Positions 18,840 to 27,108 of a DNA stretch of 64,000 nt are shown in pieces. The notes under the pieces are model-generated. The model was not told where the DNA came from. It did no database searches and saw only the letters and a list, made by a program, of their open reading frames with translations. The stretch's first letter is position 1. Each line of letters begins with the position of its first letter. The translations under genes were made by a program, and so were the position numbers. The stretch is from Vibrio maerlii (GTDB lineage: Bacteria > Pseudomonadota > Gammaproteobacteria > Enterobacterales > Vibrionaceae), in contig NZ_QRHC01000004.1 of assembly GCF_003415655.1 (NCBI RefSeq), positions 124,001 through 188,000 of the forward strand. The letters run 5' to 3'.

Positions 18840-19121
18840 TTACGCATCAATCCAATTATTACGCACTAATCCTCGCCTTACATTCGTGCACAATTTGCCA
18901 AAGCGTCGAATTTCATCGAAATCTGGAACTATTCCTCGCGATAGCGCTGATTCCCAGTATGTGACCTCTGTATCGACCAACTCTAGCAACTTCTTTGGAC
19001 AACCAATACAGGTGTTGTCTGGCCCACAGACAAATGTGTCTTCCTCATATAAGGGAAGTTCAAGTTTAACTTGCTCGATGATCATTTTCAGAGCGGAGGA
19101 ACGATCTGGCTTTCTAGACAT
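18840..19121 (-). CDS. Small conserved-looking cysteine-containing protein, unknown function
   Basis: A 93-residue protein that I do not recognise. It has a basic N-terminus (MSRKPDRSSA), then a Cys cluster C32-x5-C38-x2-C41 that could bind metal, then a predicted helical region with many charged residues ending in NNWIDA. No signal peptide or membrane segment is present. The ribosome site is weak. The normal composition and intact frame between two well-defined genes favour a real gene. Confidence 0.6.
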   Translation of the reverse strand: MSRKPDRSSALKMIIEQVKLELPLYEEDTFVCGPDNTCIGCPKKLLELVDTEVTYWESALSRGIVPDFDEIRRFGKLCTNVRRGLVRNNWIDA

Positions 19122-19262
19122 AATGTCAATTCAAGGATAAAGAGTAGGTGAGTGAGTATATGCCTATGAAAATTAGATACTCTTACCCTTTGGAGGTGTT
19201 TATTCATGGTCAGTTTGTTATTGTGATTTAACTAAAGAAATTACAAAGCGAAAGGGAACCTC

Positions 19263-20138
19263 GTGGCTTGGATACTATTTACTTTGCTAGCAGCGTTTAG
19301 TCAATCGTGGCGAAATGCATTTCAGAGTCGTTTGAGCAAAGACCTCAACGTAACAGGCGTGACTCTTGCACGTTTTCTATGGGCAAGTCCGTTTGCTGTT
19401 GTTTACCTGGCTGCACTGTATTGGTATCAGCCGGTATCTATGCCAACCTTTACTGTCTATTCTTACTTCTTCCTGATTGGTGCTTCAATCATGCAGATTG
19501 TTGCTACAGCCTTGATGGTGGTCCTCTTCAAGCAAAAAAACTTTGCTGTTGGAGCTGGGCTGGCAAAAAGTGAGGCACCTGTTTCGGCTTTTCTCGGTGT
19601 GTTGTTTTTTGGGACGACATTGACTTTTATTGGTTGGACTGGGGTCTTTGTCGGGGCTGTAGCGGTATTTCTCTTAAGTTGCCCAAATGGTGTAAGAAGT
19701 GTATCTCTGAAAACGGCCGCGATTGGTTTAGCATGCAGTACTGCATTTGCACTGACTTCATTGTGGATTCGTGAAGCAAGTTTAACACTGGACCTACCAT
19801 TTCCGCATCGAGCGGCATGGGTGCTGTTGATTGTTATTAGCATGCAGACCGCATTGCTAGTGTCCTATTTGGCGGTGAAAGACCGAGCGACCTTGAAACA
19901 GATGTTTGCGAAACCCAAATTGGTTTTTATGACCAGTGTTGCGAGTTTTGTTGGCTCTCTTGGTTGGTTTAGCGCCATGTCACTACAAGCAGTTCCGTAT
20001 GTTAAAACATTAGGGCAGGTTGAAGTCTTCTTTACCATGTTGATTTCAGTGTTCTGGCTCAAAGAGAAGATCAAAACTAAAGATCTTTTGGCATTGGTTT
20101 TAATTGCGATTGCTGCTGTACTCGTTATGTGGCAATAG
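19263..20138 (+). CDS. EamA/DMT-superfamily permease
   Basis: A predicted 291-residue drug/metabolite-transporter-type permease with ten TM helices in two EamA halves. The N-terminal FSQSWRNAFQSRLSK segment precedes the first helices. The second half ends with KTLGQVEVFFTMLISVFWLKEKIKTKDLLALVLI, the usual last EamA helices with the conserved (W)LKE turn. Start: GTG at 19263 (V-A-W), with AGGGAAC upstream. The substrate is unknown. It is a single gene. Confidence 0.82.
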   Translation: MAWILFTLLAAFSQSWRNAFQSRLSKDLNVTGVTLARFLWASPFAVVYLAALYWYQPVSMPTFTVYSYFFLIGASIMQIVATALMVVLFKQKNFAVGAGLAKSEAPVSAFLGVLFFGTTLTFIGWTGVFVGAVAVFLLSCPNGVRSVSLKTAAIGLACSTAFALTSLWIREASLTLDLPFPHRAAWVLLIVISMQTALLVSYLAVKDRATLKQMFAKPKLVFMTSVASFVGSLGWFSAMSLQAVPYVKTLGQVEVFFTMLISVFWLKEKIKTKDLLALVLIAIAAVLVMWQ

Positions 20139-20202
20139 ATTAGATCCCCCCTTCATACTTGAAGCTACAACTCCAATTATTAACTTGGGTAATGAAAAAG
20201 AA

Positions 20203-20231
20203 AAAGCCCGCGGTGATGACTCGCGGGCTTT
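20203..20231 (-). terminator. Intrinsic terminator of the FKBP gene (bidirectional)
   Basis: A 10-bp stem AAAGCCCGCG/CGCGGGCTTT has a 9-nt loop and a T-run on the minus strand. It may also end the convergent EamA gene. Confidence 0.85.
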
Positions 20232-20249
20232 GTACTTTATAGCGTTTGA

Positions 20250-20723
20250 TTATTGAATTTCTAACAATTCGATATCAAAAATAAGTGTTGCAGATGGTGG
20301 GATAGGACCTGTACCACCTTTGCCATAAGCCATTGTACTCGGTACGAATAGACGGATTTTGTCGCCCTCAACCATATATTGAACACCTTCTTGCCAGCCT
20401 TTGATTACTTGATTTAGGCCAAATGCAATGGGTTCGTTTCGTTCAACTGAGCTATCGAAAACAGTGCCGTCAATCAGTGTACCGTGATAGTGGACTTTTA
20501 CGCGGCTTGTTGCTGTTGGGTGAAGCGTACCATTACCACGAGTAAGGTATTCATACTGAAGGCCACTTTCTGTTGTGATCACACCATCGCGCTCACCGTT
20601 TTCTTGCAAGAATGCTTGCCCTGCTGCGAAGTTTACATCGGCAGCTTTGTGGTTGTTCCATGTGCGGTAGATGAAAAATGCCGCTAGAGCAAAAATAATG
20701 AGTGGAAATAGAAACTTAGACAC
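20250..20723 (-). CDS. Membrane-anchored FKBP-type peptidyl-prolyl isomerase
   Basis: A 157-residue protein. A single N-terminal TM or uncleaved signal (FLFPLIIFALAAFFIY) is followed by a periplasm-facing FKBP domain at about 50-157. Active-site segments include VKVHYHGTLIDGTVFDSS, VIKGWQEGVQYM and YGKGGTGPIPPSATLIFDIELL. It is a cis-trans prolyl isomerase or chaperone for exported proteins. The GTG start at 20723 has AAGGA seven bases upstream. It lies 35 bp after the DsbA-like gene on the same strand, suggesting a two-gene envelope protein-folding unit. Confidence 0.88.
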   Translation of the reverse strand: MSKFLFPLIIFALAAFFIYRTWNNHKAADVNFAAGQAFLQENGERDGVITTESGLQYEYLTRGNGTLHPTATSRVKVHYHGTLIDGTVFDSSVERNEPIAFGLNQVIKGWQEGVQYMVEGDKIRLFVPSTMAYGKGGTGPIPPSATLIFDIELLEIQ

Positions 20724-20758
20724 TTAGTCTTCCTTGTATTGATTGAGTTAGGACAAAT

Positions 20759-21382
20759 TTATTTGTTGAGCAAGAACGTCATAGTCTCAGCCATCGAAGC
20801 AACGTCTGTATGGCCTGAAGTAATGATTTCGTATTTGCCATTGATGACAAAAGTTGGCACTGCGTTGATTTGCGCTCGAGTTGAGATCTCTTTTGCTTGG
20901 TCGACCATTTTAAATAGTTCTTCCTGCATCTCAGTGTCGATTTTGTAAGGGTTCGTAAGGCCTGCTGCATCAAAGACATTGCTGATCATTTCTTGCTGAG
21001 TCGTGATAGAAGTATCGTCCTGTTGCATTTGAATAGCAGCAAAAAGCTCTTCCATCATTTCAGGTGTCGGCTTTCCATCTAGCTGCATAACCGCCGTGTA
21101 GTAGATCATTGCCGCGATGTGCGCATTCTTGTTAAAGGTAACGTGGAGCTTATCGATGGACTCACCTGTTAAGGTTTCTAGCTCTGGTATCACTTTTTCC
21201 ATGCTACGGCAGTGGCCGCAAGTTAAAGAAAATACTTCCGTAATTGGCGACATGTTGTACTCAGATAGGTCGACGGGTACTTTCTTATAATGAGTCCCTT
21301 CTTTAGGTGTGTTATCCCCACAACCAGCAAGAACAAGGGCAGTTAAAATCGCCATCAAAGGCGCTAAGATTTTTTTGAACAT
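20759..21382 (-). CDS. DsbA-family thioredoxin-fold lipoprotein
   Basis: A 207-residue periplasmic thiol:disulfide protein. The signal peptide ends in a lipobox (LVLAGC, Cys about 21), so it should be membrane-anchored. The redox motif is CGHC, in place of the CPHC of classical DsbA, within SLTCGHCRSME. The cis-Pro loop AVPTFVINGKYEI is near 180. The insert is helical, as in DsbA. It is the first gene of an apparent unit with the FKBP isomerase, consistent with folding of envelope proteins. It could act as an oxidase or isomerase; the sequence alone does not decide. Confidence 0.85.
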   Translation of the reverse strand: MFKKILAPLMAILTALVLAGCGDNTPKEGTHYKKVPVDLSEYNMSPITEVFSLTCGHCRSMEKVIPELETLTGESIDKLHVTFNKNAHIAAMIYYTAVMQLDGKPTPEMMEELFAAIQMQQDDTSITTQQEMISNVFDAAGLTNPYKIDTEMQEELFKMVDQAKEISTRAQINAVPTFVINGKYEIITSGHTDVASMAETMTFLLNK

Positions 21383-21547
21383 TGATTGATTACACTTTTG
21401 TTTTAACTGCCAGTGAGTTTACTCGTTGCACGCACAAAGCTAAATGCTTATTCATGTTAATTGGAAAAAAAGTGTGAATTTTCGACTAAAGAATTTGCGT
21501 TGCGGCCGATACAGTTTTCAAGAAGCGTTCACGATTGGATATTGAGC

Positions 21548-22183
21548 ATGAAAAAACTGATCCCACTAGCATTAGCCGCATTAATGACAGGATGTGCAAG
21601 CAGCGATGACTATGCAAAGATGTTGACTCTGGATGGTGATTTACTGGATGTTGCTCCTAAGAGCGAACACGAAGTGATGTATCCTGAGTGGGGTTATGGT
21701 CCTGCGAAATCTACAGTTCAAACAACAGCGAACGTTCAAGGTTCTCGTGGTCAATATCGAACTCATTCTTATGATTCACTTGAGTCTTTCTTGCTGAATC
21801 GTGGTATCGATTATGAAGTACTACCTGGCAATCACATCATGGTACGTCTAAAGCATCGAATTCAATTCGATACGGGCTCAGCGAGAGTAAAACCGTCTTC
21901 TCAACAATGGTTAAATCAAATTAGCAGTTTCTTGGCTTACCAACGATATATTGATGTGGTTATTGAAGGTCACACGGACAACACGGGTTCAAATCGATTA
22001 AACGATGGACTTTCAGAGAAGCGTGCAGACCAAGTAAAAACGACCTTGGTGAGCAATAATGTCAGTGCAAATACTATTTACACTCGAGGCTATGGAGCGA
22101 CCTCACCTTCGTGCTCAAACGCTTCTCCATCGGGTAAAGCGTGTAATCGTCGCGTAGAATTGATGTTCATTGTTGCGAACTAA
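21548..22183 (+). CDS. OmpA-family lipoprotein
   Basis: A predicted 211-residue outer-membrane lipoprotein. The signal peptide ends in LMTGC, followed by Ala-Ser-Ser. A region of about 75 residues has no recognised domain. The C-terminal OmpA_C peptidoglycan-binding domain spans about 100-210 (IQFDTGSARVKPSS, VVIEGHTDNTGSNRLNDGLSEKRADQVK, CNRRVELMF). Start: ATG at 21548 at the signal peptide. The longer in-frame extension upstream would put 29 polar residues before it. It is divergent from the DsbA-like gene and has its own terminator. Confidence 0.87.
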   Translation: MKKLIPLALAALMTGCASSDDYAKMLTLDGDLLDVAPKSEHEVMYPEWGYGPAKSTVQTTANVQGSRGQYRTHSYDSLESFLLNRGIDYEVLPGNHIMVRLKHRIQFDTGSARVKPSSQQWLNQISSFLAYQRYIDVVIEGHTDNTGSNRLNDGLSEKRADQVKTTLVSNNVSANTIYTRGYGATSPSCSNASPSGKACNRRVELMFIVAN

Positions 22184-22206
22184 TCGGGATAGTAAAGGAA
22201 TTGAGG

Positions 22207-22234
22207 AACAGGAGGCATCACGCCTCCTGTTTTA
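22207..22234 (+). terminator. Intrinsic terminator of the OmpA-like lipoprotein gene
   Basis: A 10-bp stem AACAGGAGGC/GCCTCCTGTT (22207-22216 with 22222-22231) is followed by T residues. Confidence 0.88.
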
Positions 22235-22253
22235 GTTGATTGCTGTTCACGAT

Positions 22254-22847
22254 CTAGTAAATTACATCGCTATTTGCATAAGAAATGGTTGCTTGGTAGG
22301 GCGCTGTCCCATCGTAAAACCAGACCTCAGCAAGGAACACTTCGTGCTGGTCGGATGAAACAACATCCACGCTGCCTGTTCCGCTGTCTAGGCTCAATGA
22401 TGCCACTTTAGAGCTGGTATCCGCTGCATAACTACCATCGTCATATTGTACGAAGTCGGAATAGATTGATAAGAAAGCCCTCCCAGTGCTTAATCCGCTA
22501 ATATCGATGTTGACGGTCAGTGGTTTAGTCGGGTCGTAACTAAAGTCATCTTGAACTTGTAAATCGTCCATTGAGCGCTGAGGTAGAGCATAAACATCAA
22601 CTTCGGGGTCACCAGCCTCGGTACTGAACGTGATAGCCTTAGGTGCTGCCGGTTCGGTATCTGAACTTGAATTTACGCTATCGCTGATTGTAGAAGTCGA
22701 ACTCCCTGTACCAGTGCTAGAGGCACTAGAACCTGTGCTAGATGAGCCAGAGCTGGAACCTGAGCTTGAGTCGCCATCTCCACCGCCACAGGCAGTAAGC
22801 ATCAATGATAGGAGAGCGGTAATGCTGATGTGTGTTGTAGTATTCAT
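22254..22847 (-). CDS. Ser/Gly-rich lipoprotein, co-transcribed with the LruC-domain gene
   Basis: A predicted 197-residue lipoprotein. The signal peptide ends in MLTAC (Cys about 20), followed by GGGDGD and a long Ser/Gly/Thr linker (to about 60). A beta-rich domain of about 130 residues follows that I do not recognise (DVYALPQRSMDD, VNIDISGLSTGRAFLSIYSDF, VFLAEVWFYDG). The ATG at 22847 has AGGA eight bases upstream and lies 10 bp after the LruC-domain gene, so the two form an operon. Through the sigma-54 promoter of that operon it probably belongs to the syp regulon. A surface-anchored matrix or assembly partner is plausible, by inference. Confidence 0.72.
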   Translation of the reverse strand: MNTTTHISITALLSLMLTACGGGDGDSSSGSSSGSSSTGSSASSTGTGSSTSTISDSVNSSSDTEPAAPKAITFSTEAGDPEVDVYALPQRSMDDLQVQDDFSYDPTKPLTVNIDISGLSTGRAFLSIYSDFVQYDDGSYAADTSSKVASLSLDSGTGSVDVVSSDQHEVFLAEVWFYDGTAPYQATISYANSDVIY

Positions 22848-22857
22848 ATCGGATTTC

Positions 22858-25008
22858 CTACTCGTAGATTTTTTCAATTAGCGCTCGGCTACGTTTGTGC
22901 CAGTTGGTTTTTTGTTGTCCGCTCGTTTCAGCGTATTCTGCGAACTCAGGATAAGCGTTCACTAGGTCGACTCGTTCTGTTGGCCAGCGCCATTCATCGG
23001 TGACAAGCAGTGCCCAAGGTAGGTTGCTAGGTGTTTTGAAGTAACGACCTGTTGTTGGGTCACTGGTATCGACGCCGAGATTAAACATTGCATCGCCGTT
23101 AAACTTCTCGGTCGGTGCATAATCGGCTAAATGAACCTCCCAGCTTCTGCCAGGGTGGAGAGGCAGCCCTTCACCATGGTAGTAGCCCGGTGTAGCAAAA
23201 ATGAATGGGTCATAAGGCATATCAATTAACGAAGAAGTATCAGCGTCATCGTTCAGTGTAATATGAAGTTCAAATGTGAATGACTCATTTTCTTTACAGT
23301 GCATTTGGGTACGGTAGAAACGACAATCTTTGCCTTTCTTGTGGCTCAAATCGTTCGAAACAATAAAGATCGCTTCGTTGCTATCGAGCTCTAAACCGCT
23401 ATCACCTTGTTCTACTTGATCGTGAAGCTGACGGGTAATGCTTGTATCAATCGAATCGCGGTCTAACCCTTTCAAACGAACCGCAAAACCGTTGTGATAG
23501 TCAGCACCGTATGCCGCTAATCGACCTTGAACATAAGACTTCTTCACTGAACCTTGTTTCAGGATTTCAGTGACGCGGTAGTGAATAACAACGTCGTTCA
23601 TGTCATAGTCAGCGGTGTATGGCCAATTGTCTTCGTAAGCGAGGGTCGCGTAGCCTGTCTCACTCGGGAAATGTCGAACAGTAATGCCACCCCCCGTGAC
23701 GGTGATTTGGTGATCCTCAACCTCACCATTCAGTGCACCGCCATATGGAGAAAGCCCAGTTTGAGTACTAAAGCGGAAGCGACTCCAAGTCATACCGGTT
23801 TGTGCGCCATAGTCGACAGTAAATATGACTTGGTTTTGTCCTGCATTGAGGATGGTATCTTGAATCACATGCTCGCCTTCGTCGTCAAAGTCACCATCTT
23901 GGTTCCAGTCAAACCATGCGGTTAGATAACCTTGGGTGGAGGCGTTCACAGTAATGATTGAATCTAGACCAGGCTCGATAGCGGTCACGAAACCAATACC
24001 GTCTTCGTCGTTGATACCGGTTGTATTATCACTCAAAGGTGCAATCAAACCATCTTGCTCACCATCGGGCACTAGGTCACCGATGTAAGTGACCCCATCT
24101 ATCGCATGTCGCGGGCCGTTAGCAGCAAGTGTGGTTTTGTAGGTCTCTGGCGCGTCACCAAAATCGATATTTGAATCTTCATCGATAACGGGAGCATTAG
24201 CACAGCGAGCACCATCATTTTTAGAAGAGCTTGGGCCTTCTGCGAACTTAACTGCGGCCACGTTGCCTTCATCAATGTTGGTTTGACTCGACAGGTCAAC
24301 CCGATAAATAAAGCCGTCTTGGTTACGAGATACGTAATAATAGCCATTTACGTCAAAATAACCCGCGCCGAATGTGCCTTTCTCGCCAGTATCACCAATT
24401 TGAGTAACGGCTCCAGTATTGGTGTCGAATTGGTATAGGTAACCACTGCCATTATCAATACCATAAAGGTGTTTCGTTTGTGGATGGAAGGCAAAGTCTG
24501 TAAGGCTGATGTTTGCAATGTCACTGACTTTTACAACGTCTAAAACAGCTTCTGGATCATCGTCAAGTGGAGTGAGGTTTATCTTGAACAGCCCCTCTCC
24601 TTGGCGGTATAAGTAATAGTGCTTCTCAAAAACATCACCGACGAAGAAGGTATAACCGCTAGGTAAGCCAGATGTGTTGATGTCCTCAACCTTAAAATCT
24701 TTACCCAAGCGCACAATTTTTTTGGCGTCCGTGTCATAGCCATAGATATAACGGCTATCGAAGTCGAAACCAACGCCGTTAATATTGTTGTCTGTACCTG
24801 TATCGCCTTGAAGGAGCGCTGTTTGACCCGTTACTAGGTTTACACCATAGACTTGAACAGGCTTTGATTGGAACAAATAGGCTTTACTAGGGCATGTATC
24901 AAAAGGGGTTGCCTGAGCATTATTACTTTGCATTAACAGTCCAATAGCAAGGCAGCTTAAGGCAAGTGTTGGTTTAACGCGTTTATGTTCAGAATCAGAG
25001 AAAACCAT
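22858..25008 (-). CDS. LruC-domain exported protein, candidate biofilm matrix component
   Basis: A 716-residue exported protein. The signal peptide ends at NNAQA. The N-terminal 240 or so residues contain repeated beta-strand motifs of propeller type (YGYDTDAKKI, YGIDNGSGYLYQFDTNTG). Next comes a DFGDAPETY / DWNQDGDFDDEGEHV / GALNGEVEDHQITV region (about 280-440), resembling the GEVED domain with acidic, calcium-loop-like segments. A C-terminal LruC domain (about 465-690) follows, starting YDMNDVVIHY. The ATG has AAGGA eight bases upstream. A sigma-54 promoter and a SypG-type site precede it directly. Together with the location just after sypR, this suggests an extracellular protein made along with the Syp polysaccharide. 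Confidence 0.8.
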   Translation of the reverse strand: MVFSDSEHKRVKPTLALSCLAIGLLMQSNNAQATPFDTCPSKAYLFQSKPVQVYGVNLVTGQTALLQGDTGTDNNINGVGFDFDSRYIYGYDTDAKKIVRLGKDFKVEDINTSGLPSGYTFFVGDVFEKHYYLYRQGEGLFKINLTPLDDDPEAVLDVVKVSDIANISLTDFAFHPQTKHLYGIDNGSGYLYQFDTNTGAVTQIGDTGEKGTFGAGYFDVNGYYYVSRNQDGFIYRVDLSSQTNIDEGNVAAVKFAEGPSSSKNDGARCANAPVIDEDSNIDFGDAPETYKTTLAANGPRHAIDGVTYIGDLVPDGEQDGLIAPLSDNTTGINDEDGIGFVTAIEPGLDSIITVNASTQGYLTAWFDWNQDGDFDDEGEHVIQDTILNAGQNQVIFTVDYGAQTGMTWSRFRFSTQTGLSPYGGALNGEVEDHQITVTGGGITVRHFPSETGYATLAYEDNWPYTADYDMNDVVIHYRVTEILKQGSVKKSYVQGRLAAYGADYHNGFAVRLKGLDRDSIDTSITRQLHDQVEQGDSGLELDSNEAIFIVSNDLSHKKGKDCRFYRTQMHCKENESFTFELHITLNDDADTSSLIDMPYDPFIFATPGYYHGEGLPLHPGRSWEVHLADYAPTEKFNGDAMFNLGVDTSDPTTGRYFKTPSNLPWALLVTDEWRWPTERVDLVNAYPEFAEYAETSGQQKTNWHKRSRALIEKIYE

Positions 25009-25047
25009 TTGAATCTTCCTTGTTCATTGTTGAATATCAGAAGTGTT

Positions 25048-25062
25048 TCAATTCCTGTGCCA
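25048..25062 (-). promoter_or_regulatory. Sigma-54 promoter of the LruC/lipoprotein operon
   Basis: On the minus strand TGGCAC is followed at standard spacing by TTGA (consensus TTGC), predicting a transcript start about 28 bases before the ATG. This is the same layout as the four syp promoters in the window. Confidence 0.7.
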
Positions 25063-25120
25063 TTTTTAAGTGCCTGATTTGATGAAGTTTTGTGTCATTT
25101 TGCGATTGTAGGAAAAGCGT

Positions 25121-25135
25121 TTCTCAAATTGAGAA
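25121..25135. promoter_or_regulatory. SypG-type enhancer site upstream of the LruC gene
   Basis: TTCTCAAATTGAGAA is a perfect inverted repeat with 6-bp arms and a 3-bp spacer, centred about 66 bp upstream of the -24 element. A half-site ATTTGAGAAT follows at 25149-25158. Confidence 0.7.
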
Positions 25136-25196
25136 GGGATTCTTGCTTATTTGAGAATGGAATCTTGGAAGTTGTTAAAAATAATAGATGTGGAAA

Positions 25197-25226
25197 GGGG
25201 ATAGTAAGTCTTGTCTTGCTATCCCC
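25197..25226 (-). terminator. Hairpin after sypR, probable terminator
   Basis: An inverted repeat GGGGATAG ... CTATCCCC (25197-25204 with 25219-25226) can be extended inward by three more pairs. Only a short T-run follows on the minus strand. It separates sypR from the LruC operon promoter. Confidence 0.55.
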
Positions 25227-25249
25227 CTCTCTTTCAGTTCGCGCAAGGT

Positions 25250-25891
25250 TTATTGCCCTCGACCGTCCACCATTACCACCAGTGTTTTTACGGTGATCAT
25301 AAGGTCAGTGGTGAACCAAGCAGCGAAAGAGTGGTGAGACAAAGCATAACTATGATCAAACCCAACTTTACGACGCACATCCTCGATAGATGTGTCATAG
25401 CCTTGGTTTACCTGAGCGAGTCCTGTAATCCCAGGAAGTACACCATAAGTGCGATCAGCAAAGAATGGGATTTCTTGTTCTAGCTTTTGATAAAAGTAAG
25501 GGCGTTCTGGGCGCGGGCCGATGAGGGACATCTCGCCTTTTAGTACATTAATAAGTTGCGGAAGTTCATCCAAGCGAGTTTTTCTAAGGAAACGGCCAAC
25601 CGGCGTAATACGAGGGTCGTTTTCCGTTGCCCATGTTGCACCAGAACGAGCTTCAGCATCTTGGTACATGGTCCGAAACTTTATAATCTCGAATAGCATC
25701 ATTTCTTGCGGTGTAGATTTACCCACACGAAGTTGTTTGTAAAAGATGGGGCCAGGAGAGCTGATTAGGATAGCCAAAATAATGAATGGTAAGATTGGCA
25801 TCAAAATCATTAACCCGACGATGGCACCTGAAACATCGAAGAAACGCTTGCACTGGCAGATTGCATGGTTTGGTTTAGCTAGTGTATACAT
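25250..25891 (-). CDS. sypR: Initiating sugar-phosphate transferase (SypR)
   Basis: A 213-residue polyprenyl-phosphate sugar transferase (bacterial sugar transferase family, WcaJ/WbaP C-terminal type). It loads the first sugar phosphate onto undecaprenyl phosphate to begin the Syp repeat unit. A single N-terminal hydrophobic segment (GAIVGLMILMPILPFIILAIL) precedes the catalytic domain, with KFRTM, DELPQLINVLKGEMSLIGPRPERP and the late GITGLAQVN motif. It lacks the long multi-TM N-terminus of WcaJ, as is usual for the short class. The ATG has AAGGA seven bases upstream. It is the last gene of the sypPQR unit. Confidence 0.92.
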   Translation of the reverse strand: MYTLAKPNHAICQCKRFFDVSGAIVGLMILMPILPFIILAILISSPGPIFYKQLRVGKSTPQEMMLFEIIKFRTMYQDAEARSGATWATENDPRITPVGRFLRKTRLDELPQLINVLKGEMSLIGPRPERPYFYQKLEQEIPFFADRTYGVLPGITGLAQVNQGYDTSIEDVRRKVGFDHSYALSHHSFAAWFTTDLMITVKTLVVMVDGRGQ

Positions 25892-25938
25892 AGTGGATTC
25901 CTTCTCTATATTTTTAAATTGGTTACTTAAAAGCTCTA

Positions 25939-27096
25939 TTAGGCGTGTCTGGTTAGAAGATACTTAAGTCCCCCAATTAGGTTTGCCGTGTGGCCGATAA
26001 TTAAGTAGTTGAAAAGTTGGACAGGTTTAAAGGCGATGTGTGTCCCAAGGCTGGTGGTTAGAATCGCGAGGCAATATAAAAAAACTTGTCCATACATTGC
26101 GATTTCGAACAGCCAAATATCTCTCAGAAGAAAGCTGCTGATAAATGCTGCGATGAGTAGGTAAGGGGTGAATAGGCGCAGGCCTTTACCTGACGCAAAA
26201 GCAAATGCGATGGTTTTGAACCTTGGGCTAAACAATGAAATCAAGATGATCACTTGTTGCATATTGCCTGCTGAGATGCGAAGGCGACGTGCGAAGTCAG
26301 CTTTGATTGGTGTAGGCTCTAGCTCAGTTGCAATAACCTTGTCGTCGTAGTCAGAAAGATAGCCTTGCTCCACGATTTTCATCGGCAAGATAAAGTCGTC
26401 GTTGATGGTGTTCGTATCTAAAGGTTGAAACAGGTGGGTTCTGAAGATATAGAACGCGCCGTGAGAGCCAATTGTGGTTGCAAGGGATGCTTCAGCTTGT
26501 TTGATTTTACTTTGATATTGCCAGTAAGCGTCTTCACCTTCTGTTGCTGCCTCTAGTAGAGAGTACTGACCGTTTACCACGCCTACTTTTTCATTCTCAA
26601 AATGCACTGCCGCAATTTTTAGTGCATCCATCGATATCAATGCAGAAACATCGGTAAACACGGTTAACTCGTTAGATGCATCATTCATTGCCGCGTTGAT
26701 GGTTTGCACTTTACCGCGATTCTCTGAGTGCTCAATAACCTCAAACAGCGTGTCTGCACAAATCGCTTCTTGAATTGTCTCGCGAGCAATTTTCGCTGTG
26801 TCGTCAGTACAACCATCGCAATGCAGTTGAACACTGAGCTTATTGCGAGGGTAGTCGAGCATCGCACAATTGCGAAGTTTGTCTGCAATCCAACGCGCTT
26901 CATTGTAGGCAGGTATTACGATGGTCACAGATGGATAGTGACGTACCTTGTTCAGTGTAGAAGTCGATGCGCGGCTATCGGATTGACCTTGCTTCATAAA
27001 GTGTTTTAGTAGCATTGGGTATCCGACATGATGGTAGATCACTAATACACAGCAGACAGCAAAGACCGAGATAAGTGTGATTTGTAAACTCGTCAT
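25939..27096 (-). CDS. sypQ: Membrane glycosyltransferase family 2 (SypQ)
   Basis: A 385-residue inner-membrane GT-A glycosyltransferase. An N-terminal TM helix (about 5-23) precedes the GT2 domain (SVTIVIPAYNEARWI; VFTDVSAL as the metal-binding region; a later TTIGSHGAFYIFR). The C-terminal third holds several TM helices. The architecture resembles processive or synthase-type GT2 enzymes such as PgaC/HasA relatives, though a role in repeat-unit assembly is equally compatible. It starts 12 bp after sypP, with AGAGGGG upstream. Symbol assigned from family and position in the conserved syp order. Confidence 0.9.
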   Translation of the reverse strand: MTSLQITLISVFAVCCVLVIYHHVGYPMLLKHFMKQGQSDSRASTSTLNKVRHYPSVTIVIPAYNEARWIADKLRNCAMLDYPRNKLSVQLHCDGCTDDTAKIARETIQEAICADTLFEVIEHSENRGKVQTINAAMNDASNELTVFTDVSALISMDALKIAAVHFENEKVGVVNGQYSLLEAATEGEDAYWQYQSKIKQAEASLATTIGSHGAFYIFRTHLFQPLDTNTINDDFILPMKIVEQGYLSDYDDKVIATELEPTPIKADFARRLRISAGNMQQVIILISLFSPRFKTIAFAFASGKGLRLFTPYLLIAAFISSFLLRDIWLFEIAMYGQVFLYCLAILTTSLGTHIAFKPVQLFNYLIIGHTANLIGGLKYLLTRHA

Positions 27097-27108
27097 AACG
27101 ATACCCCT

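Noticed and set aside
19463..19843. 126-codon minus-strand ORF inside the EamA permease gene
   Set aside because: It is antisense to a well-supported membrane protein gene and lacks any start signal or family resemblance.
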